Of a stretch of DNA of 5,968 bases, positions 1 to 5,859 are shown one piece after another (position 1 is the first letter of the stretch; the number at the start of each line of letters is the position of its first letter). The notes below the pieces were generated by a model, which ran no database searches, was not told where the DNA came from, and saw only the letters and a list, made by a program, of their open reading frames with translations. The translations under genes and the position numbers were made by a program. Origin of the DNA: an uncultured Fibrobacter sp. (GTDB lineage Bacteria > Fibrobacterota > Fibrobacteria > Fibrobacterales > Fibrobacteraceae); the NCBI GenBank assembly GCA_937891805.1, contig CALATK010000056.1:1-5968 (forward strand). Reading direction: 5' to 3'.

Positions 1-1
1 T

Positions 2-1246
2 GACCACGGCTGGTGGGGTAGGCCCGAAAACCAGGATGCCTTGCCGACGAGCGTTGTCGGTCGTGGCGGCCCCCATGAACGTGATATCCGTTTGGGAGAG
101 CTGGGTTCCAACATTTCCGGTCAGATTGCTGCTGGCCTTGCTATTCTTTCTAAGGACTATGCCGTTTACGACAAGCCATTTGCAGACAGCTGCCTTGTGG
201 TAGCCAAGAAACTTTACGAATTTGCCAAGAACCTGAAGCTGAAGGAAAAGTCCCTTGGTCCGGGAACCTACGATGGTGGAAAACCCTACGTTTACAACAA
301 GGTGGCCGATGGTTGGTCTAGTCCTGCATACAACGGCAACAATGAATCTCACGACGACCTGGCCCTTGCCGCTATTGCTCTCCATTATGCGACCTATAAT
401 CCGGCAAGTCCGGATATGTCTTACTTGAATGACGCCGTGGAAGATAAGACCATCGGTGTGGAACAGGAAGGTACTGCTGGATTTTTCAATGGCGGTTGGA
501 TGGCCTGGAGCCGTGACGGCATGCGTAAATCCAGCAAGAACACCAGCTGGGCGAATGCTTACACCTATACGCTTTATGGCTTTTACAAGTTGCTCTTGAG
601 GGATACTGAAACCGGACTCAAGTACGGTATTGATGACAAGACCCGTTTGAAATATGCTGAAAACGTAGCTTACCTGTTGGCAACGAACTTGAGCGTCTTG
701 TCTGGCTCTGGCAGCAATACTATTGCCCTTCCGGGCCTGTTCAATCCGAACAATCTTTCTTATGGTGACATCTGGTACAATATGCAGACAGACCAGACCT
801 GGATTTACAACCGTTACCAGGCGGGCAATATTTTCGAAGTGTTTGCCTATGCCGATGTGACCAAGGATTTGGAAGGCGTGAAGCTCCCGCAGAAGGGTGT
901 CCAGAATTGGCACTCTGCTGAGATGAAGCAGCTGGGAATCAATCAGTTGAACTACATGCTTGGCGTGAACCCCTGGGATGTGTCCTTCTTGTTGGGTATC
1001 GGCGACAAGAACGATGCCCACCCGCACCACCGTGCGGCAAACCCCGAGGGCAAGAATATGCCTGGTGCGGCCTATGTTTACAACCCTCCCGTGGGAGCTT
1101 TGTTTGGCGGAGTGACTCCTAGTGCAAGCGGTGCAAACAGTTGGGCGCCGAGTACCTTGAGTTGGGAAGATTACCATCTGGCCGAAACTTGTATTGACGG
1201 TACGGCCATGTTCCTTGCCGCTGGAGCCCTGGCCGTTCACGAAGAA
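2..1246 (+). other. GH9 catalytic domain, C-terminal part
   Basis: This region encodes most of an (alpha/alpha)6-barrel GH9 endoglucanase domain. What is seen: the WGRPE motif at the left edge; a GELGSNISGQIAAGLAILSK segment matching the 'GSD-AAE-AAALAA-S' helix of the family; a HDDLALAAIALHYAT segment matching the family's 'DELAWAA-WLYRAT' stretch; the NPWDVSFLLGIGD plus HPHHRAA signature, with His 340, 342, 343 and Arg 344; and WEDYHLAETCID, with the predicted general acid Glu395. By family knowledge, the HHR residues line the substrate cleft and the Glu is the proton donor of an inverting reaction. The nucleophile-activating aspartates are N-terminal to the window and cannot be checked. 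The residues around Glu395 differ from the usual 'NEVA..NA' form. Confidence 0.9.
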
Positions 1247-4200
1247 GACCGTAACCGCGCTCCCTCGAAGGTGGACGTGGAAATTCGCTATGTAGGCTAT
1301 GATTCCGCCATCGTGAACATTAACCAGGACGTTCGCGGCCAGGCCATGATTCTCTACAGTGATAAGGAAACGGGTCCTTTCTCCAATGTGGCTGCAGATA
1401 CGGTTCCTGGGGTCAAGCATACTATCCACATGAAGGGGCTGAAGAACGGTACCACCTATTACTTCAAGGTGGTGGCCATCAACGCACGCAGCGAACGCTA
1501 TTCTACCCGCTGGCTTGTGGATTCCACCCTTACGCCTTACAACTTCACGACTCTCGCCAGTGAGCCCCCTGCAGCTGACATCCAGAACGTGAAGGTCTGT
1601 AACATTTCTGCAGACAGTGCCGAAATCATGTGGTTCACGCCTAATGGTCAGTACGAATCCAAGATGTATTGGGATACGGTTCTTACCACCTACGACAATA
1701 TGCATTGGAATACGGGAGATGGCAATGCCGACGTGAGCGGTATTCCCACCAATTTCCACTACGTAAAGATTGGCGGCCTTAAGGAAAAGACGACTTATTA
1801 CTTTGTGGTGGAAAGCAACGGTGTGCGACAGGCCGTAAACCTAAAGGGCTTGCCCCTGAGCTTTACCACGCCGGTGACCCAATACAAGTTTGAGGTCCGT
1901 GCCTACCAGTACGTGTTCGGTGATATGGATTTCTTGAACCTGAACCTTTTCAACCGCGAGAACAGGGCCTTTGACAGTTTGACTCTGCGGCTTTATTTGA
2001 CGGCTACAGAAGCAGAACTTGCAGAATGTGCCTTGATGATTGACAGCGATATCTGTCAGGCATACGACGAAGCGGGCTTCAACAAGCCTTGCGAAAACGA
2101 TTCTGAAATTCGAGGACTTTTGCGCGGCTCCCAGGCAATCAAGCTGGAAGATACTTATGACCCCGCTACTGGAAAGTACGATTGGTATTTCCCGGCGCCC
2201 TTGGGTAGCACCACCATCAAGTCTTCTTCACGCATGCGTATAGACCTTGGGTTCTCTAAGGGAATGCACCAGCCGGGTTCTACAGTTTGCGAACCTTTGC
2301 GTTCGACTCCGCAGAAGCGTTTCTCTAAGGACAGCGGTGACTGGACCTGGAGCCCCCATGTTCAGGGAGCGTCTCCCTCTGAGCGCGTGGATTACGAGGG
2401 AATGCCCATGCTGGACAAGGATTTCGGCGATGATGATATGGCGCCTGTGGACCCTTACTTGGCCGTTTATCGTAAGGATGAATTCGTTTGGGGCTATAGT
2501 CCTTCTTATAAGGAAATGACCACCAAGCGTGCTAACTATGAAATGACCCTTTCTTATGATCCTCCGTTCAATGTTTCCAACGGTTCTTACATCCAGATTG
2601 ACTCCACCAAGAGTACCTTGCACCTGACGGGTGAGGTCTCCATTTCGGAGGGTGGTTATGTGACCTCCATCTGGGTGAATGGCGTTGCCCTTACCAAGGA
2701 ACAGCTCAAGACGGCTGCTGTATTCAACAAGGAAACTCAACGTTACGATTTGAACATCCCTGCAAAGATGAGTATCGGTACCAACAAGATCGACGTCACC
2801 GTCTTTGCGGGCCCAGATCCGGAATGTGATGAATGCCAGGAAAACGGCGGTTGTGCCTTTGTGAACCGCAGCTACTATGTGCAGTTTAGCAAGGGGGACC
2901 GCACTGCGGGCATTTTGACCCTTGTCAGGGAAGACGGCACATCTGTTTCTAGCCCCGCTGCTACAGATGGTTCTTTGAAGTTCTACGTGGTGGTTAAGGA
3001 CAAGGACAATCGTTCTAACAAGACGATTAAGGTTCTGATTGAAAATTCTAGGACCGGTGCTATCGATACATTGACCCTCAATCGCGTGAACGAAACAACA
3101 GGTGAATTCAAGAGCGATCTGATTACCGCTATTGCTGAAAAAGATGTGAAACTCCCCAAGGTGTCGTTCTTTGGTGGTGACGAGATTACGATTACCTACA
3201 TCGATGCCGAAGACGAAGAAGATGTGGCAACGCAGTACTTCTTTGCGGATCCCACGCACCCGGTTCCTCAAGATGTTGTGGTCCAAGATACGGACTGCAA
3301 CGCCAGGGGCGACAAGATTGTAGCCACCTTCAGCGGCAGCACCTTCGGTAATGGTATAACCTTGGACAGCGCCCTCTTTGAATTTGATTCCACGACGACC
3401 ACCAAGCCTTTGACGGTTCTGCTGAAACCCACCAGCGTCAACGGAGCCGAGGCCGTGTTTACGCCGAATGCGGGCCAGGTCCCGCAGACCGGAGCGCCGA
3501 CTGGTATGGTGACGTTCTACATTACGGAGAAGGGCGTTGTCACTATGGAAAAAGCCCCCATCAAGGATGGTATCGCCCCGACGCTCAAGGGCGTGACCGT
3601 TCTCGAAAACGAAAATCATCAGTATGCCCAGGATACCTTGAAGATTATTTTCACGGAGCCGGTGATGCTTGCTTCTTATACAGCCTGGCCCCTGCGGGTT
3701 ACTGACGGTTCTGCCGAAGTTTCTCAGACTGGCATCTCCGTGGTAAGCGCCACCACCTCGGACAATGGGCGTAGTTGGCTCTATGTTATCGAAGGAAATA
3801 CAAATGGAGAAATATTCAAGCCGGGCCAGAAGGCTGAAATTCTTGCAGACTTTGGCGTGTCTGACCTGGGAATGAACAGTCTGAGCAATTGTGCCGGCCC
3901 TGTGACCGTCACGGAATCTGTGCGTCCTGTGCCTGTTACCTTTGCCCGCATCACCGACAAGATGGGCGATGGCCAACCCGAAGAGATTTATCTGGAATTC
4001 GAATCCCTGCTGCGTGACAAGGATATGCTGGACAGCTTCGATATATATTGGGGTTCTCCGGAAATATACAGGGCTTTCAAGAATCAGAAAGACTGGTCTT
4101 TGGACACTATCCAGGGAGATCCGGTCATCAAGCCGATTTTGGCGAAGATGGACTCTTCCATGGAAGTAAAGCAGGTCTCTTATAAAGAAGTTATTGGACA

Positions 4201-5509
4201 GGATACAGTATGGTGCAACCAGACTACAATGGTGGAAGATACAACCACCCACACGATGGTGGAGGTGGATGTCTTGGATCCTATAACAGGCTTGCCGGTC
4301 AAGTACGCATGCAGCTATAAGGACAAGACCCAGAATGCGGTGAAGAACGACACCATCTGGAATTACGTGATTGATACGACGGGCCATGACACGTTGTTGC
4401 AGAAACATACGGCTATGCGTATCAAGATTCCCGAAGGTGTATTCTTGAAAAAGACCTATGGTAGCCGTGGTGGAAAGGGCTCCGTAATGCCACGCAAGGG
4501 CGAAGAAGGAGGCTTCTTCGACAAGAGCTATATGCTTAATGACGATTGCCCGCCGGTGCTGACGGCTGCAAGGCTCAGCAAGTACGGTTCGACTTACGCT
4601 CTTCGTGTAGAACTGTCGGAGCCTCTGGTGGCTTCCGGAAACGAAAAAGCCCAGTTCATTGAACGGTTCCACGAAGGCCTGAAGTCCTATTACCAGCCGG
4701 CAGATACGAAACTGGACAAGTATCTAGATGTGATGTATTGGACTTTCGCTTTCCGTGAAGAAGATGCGGATAATCATGTGCATATCGGTGATTCTCTGCG
4801 CTTGCCGATACAGGTCAACTCCATTACAAAGGACAAGGCGAACCTGTTGCCGGGTGAAGAAAGTCCCTGGGTCCCTGTGGTGGGTGAGATTGAAGACGTC
4901 CGGTTCAGGGTGAAGATGGCCGAGGGTGTAAGCACTACAGCTAAGGGTGACGACCTGTTTGCAGGCAATATGCCCGAAAAGGACGAGGACTTCCGCCTAA
5001 GCGTGTTGAGCGGTTCGGAGGAAACCCTTATCGCAAATGGCAAGAAGAAGTTGACTCCGTACAGTTCCATGCTCTCTTACGATACTGCCGCTTACAAGCA
5101 TGGAGGCCCGGTGTTTAACATCGATGTGGAAATGCCTATTTTGCTCCAGAAGGATTCGTTGGATAATTTCGCCTGGAAGGCTCATATTGCTTTCACGTTG
5201 GACATTTACACCAACATGGGTGCCCATGTGACCCAGACGGAATACGAATTTGATCTGGATGAAATTGGAATTGACAAGCTGTCTGCCGACGGAACCATCC
5301 ACCTGAAGCTTGAGTGGCTGCCTCACGATGGTAATCCCGCTGCTGCAAACGGCAGGGCCATCGCGACAGGCCCCTACGTGTCGAAGTTCATCTTCCATAC
5401 GAAGGAAGTGGCCATTGCGCCTACGGCCAACAAGAAACATCGCGCTGGAACGGTGAAAAAGCAGAACAAGGAAAAGAGAATTTCCATGGGCTACCGCCGT
5501 ATCAAGTGA
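2..5509 (+). CDS. Giant modular GH9 cellulase, 5'-partial (C-terminal 1835 residues)
   Basis: Secreted or surface beta-1,4-glucanase of glycoside hydrolase family 9. The frame is open through base 2, where it encodes the GH9-like motif DHGWWGRPEN, so the TTG at 41 is internal; the real start, signal peptide and catalytic DAGD-type aspartates lie upstream. Order of modules (visible residues): GH9 1-415; Fn3-like 420-520 and 521-624; CBM3-like 626-834; glucodextranase-B-like Ig 836-960, with Cys 942/945/951; beta-rich modules 965-1084 and 1085-1188; SbsA/Big_5-like Ig 1189-1303; an unusual domain 1307-1510; another Ig-like module 1514-1629; unassigned 1630-1704; FlgD-Ig-like 1705-1802; basic tail 1810-1835. 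The GH9 and Fn3 calls are firm, the Ig modules are by pattern, and the ends are approximate. The gene ends in TGA, 18 bases before a strong hairpin. It is convergent with a ferredoxin gene, so it is probably the last gene of its transcript. No frameshift or in-frame stop is seen. Confidence 0.93.
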   Translation, partial: DHGWWGRPENQDALPTSVVGRGGPHERDIRLGELGSNISGQIAAGLAILSKDYAVYDKPFADSCLVVAKKLYEFAKNLKLKEKSLGPGTYDGGKPYVYNKVADGWSSPAYNGNNESHDDLALAAIALHYATYNPASPDMSYLNDAVEDKTIGVEQEGTAGFFNGGWMAWSRDGMRKSSKNTSWANAYTYTLYGFYKLLLRDTETGLKYGIDDKTRLKYAENVAYLLATNLSVLSGSGSNTIALPGLFNPNNLSYGDIWYNMQTDQTWIYNRYQAGNIFEVFAYADVTKDLEGVKLPQKGVQNWHSAEMKQLGINQLNYMLGVNPWDVSFLLGIGDKNDAHPHHRAANPEGKNMPGAAYVYNPPVGALFGGVTPSASGANSWAPSTLSWEDYHLAETCIDGTAMFLAAGALAVHEEDRNRAPSKVDVEIRYVGYDSAIVNINQDVRGQAMILYSDKETGPFSNVAADTVPGVKHTIHMKGLKNGTTYYFKVVAINARSERYSTRWLVDSTLTPYNFTTLASEPPAADIQNVKVCNISADSAEIMWFTPNGQYESKMYWDTVLTTYDNMHWNTGDGNADVSGIPTNFHYVKIGGLKEKTTYYFVVESNGVRQAVNLKGLPLSFTTPVTQYKFEVRAYQYVFGDMDFLNLNLFNRENRAFDSLTLRLYLTATEAELAECALMIDSDICQAYDEAGFNKPCENDSEIRGLLRGSQAIKLEDTYDPATGKYDWYFPAPLGSTTIKSSSRMRIDLGFSKGMHQPGSTVCEPLRSTPQKRFSKDSGDWTWSPHVQGASPSERVDYEGMPMLDKDFGDDDMAPVDPYLAVYRKDEFVWGYSPSYKEMTTKRANYEMTLSYDPPFNVSNGSYIQIDSTKSTLHLTGEVSISEGGYVTSIWVNGVALTKEQLKTAAVFNKETQRYDLNIPAKMSIGTNKIDVTVFAGPDPECDECQENGGCAFVNRSYYVQFSKGDRTAGILTLVREDGTSVSSPAATDGSLKFYVVVKDKDNRSNKTIKVLIENSRTGAIDTLTLNRVNETTGEFKSDLITAIAEKDVKLPKVSFFGGDEITITYIDAEDEEDVATQYFFADPTHPVPQDVVVQDTDCNARGDKIVATFSGSTFGNGITLDSALFEFDSTTTTKPLTVLLKPTSVNGAEAVFTPNAGQVPQTGAPTGMVTFYITEKGVVTMEKAPIKDGIAPTLKGVTVLENENHQYAQDTLKIIFTEPVMLASYTAWPLRVTDGSAEVSQTGISVVSATTSDNGRSWLYVIEGNTNGEIFKPGQKAEILADFGVSDLGMNSLSNCAGPVTVTESVRPVPVTFARITDKMGDGQPEEIYLEFESLLRDKDMLDSFDIYWGSPEIYRAFKNQKDWSLDTIQGDPVIKPILAKMDSSMEVKQVSYKEVIGQDTVWCNQTTMVEDTTTHTMVEVDVLDPITGLPVKYACSYKDKTQNAVKNDTIWNYVIDTTGHDTLLQKHTAMRIKIPEGVFLKKTYGSRGGKGSVMPRKGEEGGFFDKSYMLNDDCPPVLTAARLSKYGSTYALRVELSEPLVASGNEKAQFIERFHEGLKSYYQPADTKLDKYLDVMYWTFAFREEDADNHVHIGDSLRLPIQVNSITKDKANLLPGEESPWVPVVGEIEDVRFRVKMAEGVSTTAKGDDLFAGNMPEKDEDFRLSVLSGSEETLIANGKKKLTPYSSMLSYDTAAYKHGGPVFNIDVEMPILLQKDSLDNFAWKAHIAFTLDIYTNMGAHVTQTEYEFDLDEIGIDKLSADGTIHLKLEWLPHDGNPAAANGRAIATGPYVSKFIFHTKEVAIAPTANKKHRAGTVKKQNKEKRISMGYRRIK
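1259..1873 (+). other. Two tandem fibronectin type III-like modules
   Basis: Residues 420-520 and 521-624 each show the Fn3 pattern: a first strand after a proline (APSKVDVEIRYV, PPAADIQNVKV), a mid-domain strand (SAIVNINQD, SAEIMWFTP), the hallmark 'L-x-x-G/K-T-T-Y-Y-F-x-V' strand (LKNGTTYYFKVVAIN, LKEKTTYYFVVESNG), and a final FTT strand. In bacterial glycoside hydrolases such modules act mainly as spacers between catalytic and binding domains. Here they separate GH9 from the CBM3-like module. The two copies are clearly divergent, so they are not a recent duplication. Confidence 0.8.
1877..2503 (+). other. CBM3-like carbohydrate-binding module (tentative)
   Basis: Residues 626-834 resemble CBM3 at both ends. 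The N-terminal part has the strand pair LNLNLFNRENRAFDSLTLRLYLTA, written here only as an outline: Leu-rich strand, NREN turn, DSLTLRLYLTA, comparable to the CBM3 'N-G-x-x-x-x-L-S-x-L-x-L-R-Y-Y-F-T' strand. The C-terminal part has RMRIDLGFSKGMHQPGSTV, comparable to 'Y-x-E-I-x-F-...-L-x-P-G', then GDWTWSPH, and finally YLAVYRKDEFVWGYSP, comparable to the CBM3 ending 'V-x-A-Y-x-x-G-x-L-V-W-G-x-E-P'. At about 210 residues it is longer than a usual CBM3 of about 150. The excess sits in the middle (residues about 668-705, with several Cys). It could instead be a Fibrobacter-specific beta-sandwich with a convergent ending. Seen: the motifs. Inferred: cellulose binding. Confidence 0.55.
5114..5506 (+). 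other. FlgD-Ig-like C-terminal module with basic tail
   Basis: Residues 1705-1802 follow the FlgD-Ig pattern seen at the C-termini of many surface proteins: FTLDIYTNMGAHVTQTEY (strand, 'Y/F-D-x-x-G-x-x-V' turn), then LKLEWLPHDGNPAAANG ('W-D/P-x-D-G-x-G-x-x-V-A-x-G'), then GPYVSKFIF ('G-x-Y-x-x-x-x'). Residues 1810-1835 form a tail with seven Lys, four Arg, one His and a single acidic residue, ending in SMGYRRIK. Similar basic terminal domains are described, from memory, for Fibrobacter succinogenes glycanases. A role in export or cell-surface retention, for example as a type IX secretion-type sorting domain, is inference and not shown by the sequence. Confidence 0.6.
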
Positions 5510-5527
5510 TTTATGACGGATATCCGA

Positions 5528-5557
5528 AAAAAGACCTCCCGTAGGGGAGGTCTTTTT
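5528..5557. terminator. Bidirectional intrinsic terminator
   Basis: A perfect inverted repeat pairs 5528-5540 with 5545-5557 around a four-base GTAG loop. The GC-rich core is GACCTCCC/GGGAGGTC, flanked by A5 on the left and T5 on the right. Read on the + strand, it lies 18 bases after the TGA of the cellulase gene and ends in a U tract. Read on the - strand, it lies about 50 bases after the ferredoxin stop and also ends in a U tract (the A run at 5527-5532). It therefore fits a shared rho-independent terminator between convergent genes. Confidence 0.9.
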
Positions 5558-5575
5558 AAATTTGTAAGGTAGGTT

Positions 5576-5601
5576 TTAGGGAGGGCAGAAGCCTTCCCTA
5601 A
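5576..5601. repeat. Second intergenic stem-loop beside the ferredoxin stop
   Basis: The bases 5576-5586 (TTAGGGAGGGC) pair with 5591-5601 (GCCTTCCCTAA) around a four-base loop. As + strand RNA, all 11 positions pair, one of them G-U (5583/5594). As - strand RNA, that position is an A-C mismatch. It starts five bases after the ferredoxin stop codon in the - direction. Neither strand has a U tract right after the stem, so it is not a standard intrinsic terminator by itself. It could protect the 3' end of the ferredoxin mRNA or assist the stronger terminator beyond it. Confidence 0.6.
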
Positions 5602-5606
5602 TCGCA

Positions 5607-5804
5607 TTACTCGTACTTGATGACGCCGGCGGGGCAGGAGTCGGCAGCGTCCTTGATCTCGCTTTCGTAAGCGGAATAGTCGACGCCTTCCTTCACCTGC
5701 ATCTTTTCGGGAACGCTGAACACTGCGTCGCAAGTAGCTTCGCAAGCGCCGCAAGATACGCATTCGTCGCTGGATTCGTCCAGCCAAACTTTAGAAATAG
5801 CCAT
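5607..5804 (-). CDS. [4Fe-4S] ferredoxin, single cluster, 65 aa
   Basis: Small cytoplasmic low-potential electron carrier, probably serving pyruvate:ferredoxin oxidoreductase, hydrogenase or similar anaerobic enzymes; the partner is inferred, as none is in the window. The protein begins MAISKVWLDESSDECVSCGA. Cys15, Cys18 and Cys21 (C-x2-C-x2-C) with Cys57 in the DAADSCPAGVI motif give the four ligands of one cluster, matching monocluster ferredoxins such as that of Thermotoga maritima. A fifth Cys, Cys25, sits where those proteins have a disulfide cysteine, but no partner Cys exists between 26 and 56, and it is followed by Asp rather than Pro. The loop between the two halves is acidic and contains YSAYESEIKDAADS. 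The ATG at 5802-5804 is preceded by AGAGG with six-base spacing. The length is normal for the family. It appears monocistronic: a promoter candidate precedes it and terminators follow. Confidence 0.95.
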   Translation of the reverse strand: MAISKVWLDESSDECVSCGACEATCDAVFSVPEKMQVKEGVDYSAYESEIKDAADSCPAGVIKYE

Positions 5805-5810
5805 AATTTA

Positions 5811-5815
5811 CCTCT
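5811..5815 (-). promoter_or_regulatory. Ribosome binding site of the ferredoxin gene
   Basis: On the - strand the sequence reads AGAGG, followed by TAAATT and then the ATG. A six-base gap to a purine-rich Shine-Dalgarno match supports the ATG at 5804 as the start. Confidence 0.75.
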
Positions 5816-5827
5816 TGTGTCTTTGGT

Positions 5828-5844
5828 TTGTGTTATAAGCACAA
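5828..5844. promoter_or_regulatory. Inverted repeat over the ferredoxin -10 region (possible operator)
   Basis: The sequence TTGTG-N7-CACAA is a perfect five-base inverted repeat with a seven-base AT-rich centre (TTATAAG). It covers the candidate TATAAC box of the ferredoxin promoter, a position where a bound regulator would block RNA polymerase. The half-sites are short and there is only one copy, so chance is a real alternative. Confidence 0.25.
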
Positions 5845-5859
5845 TATAAAAAAATTGAA
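5832..5859 (-). promoter_or_regulatory. Candidate promoter of the ferredoxin gene
   Basis: On the - strand, a TATAAC box (5837-5832) is preceded after 16 bases by TTCAAT (5859-5854). The -10 box is a fair match to the sigma-70 consensus TATAAT; the -35 is weak. It would start transcription near 5825 and give a leader of about 20 bases carrying the ribosome binding site. The whole stretch is strongly A/T-rich, so chance matches are likely and the exact boxes are uncertain. Fibrobacter promoter consensus sequences are not known to me. Confidence 0.35.

Noticed and set aside
41..43. TTG at 41 as the start codon of the large gene
   Set aside because: The frame is open upstream to the window edge and encodes a GH9 motif (DHGWWGRPEN) that belongs to the same domain, so the TTG is an internal leucine codon.
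2040..2519. Short + strand frames at 2040-2243 and 2247-2519
   Set aside because: Out-of-frame shadows within the CBM3-like region of the cellulase; no domain or start signal.
2228..4672. Long open frame of 814 codons on the - strand inside the cellulase gene
   Set aside because: It is in exact codon register with the + strand gene, and is open only because that gene avoids TTA, CTA and TCA codons there; it ends at an in-frame TCA serine codon (2228-2230). The translated product has no recognisable domain, while the + strand product does.
4774..5440. Two - strand frames (4774-5070 and 4997-5440) near the 3' end of the cellulase gene
   Set aside because: Fully inside the coding region of a protein with recognisable modules; no ribosome binding site or known motif; typical antisense shadows.
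5491..5787. 98-codon - strand frame overlapping the ferredoxin gene
   Set aside because: Arg-rich shadow frame that runs through the terminator hairpin and the end of the cellulase gene; the ferredoxin frame has clear cluster motifs and a ribosome binding site.
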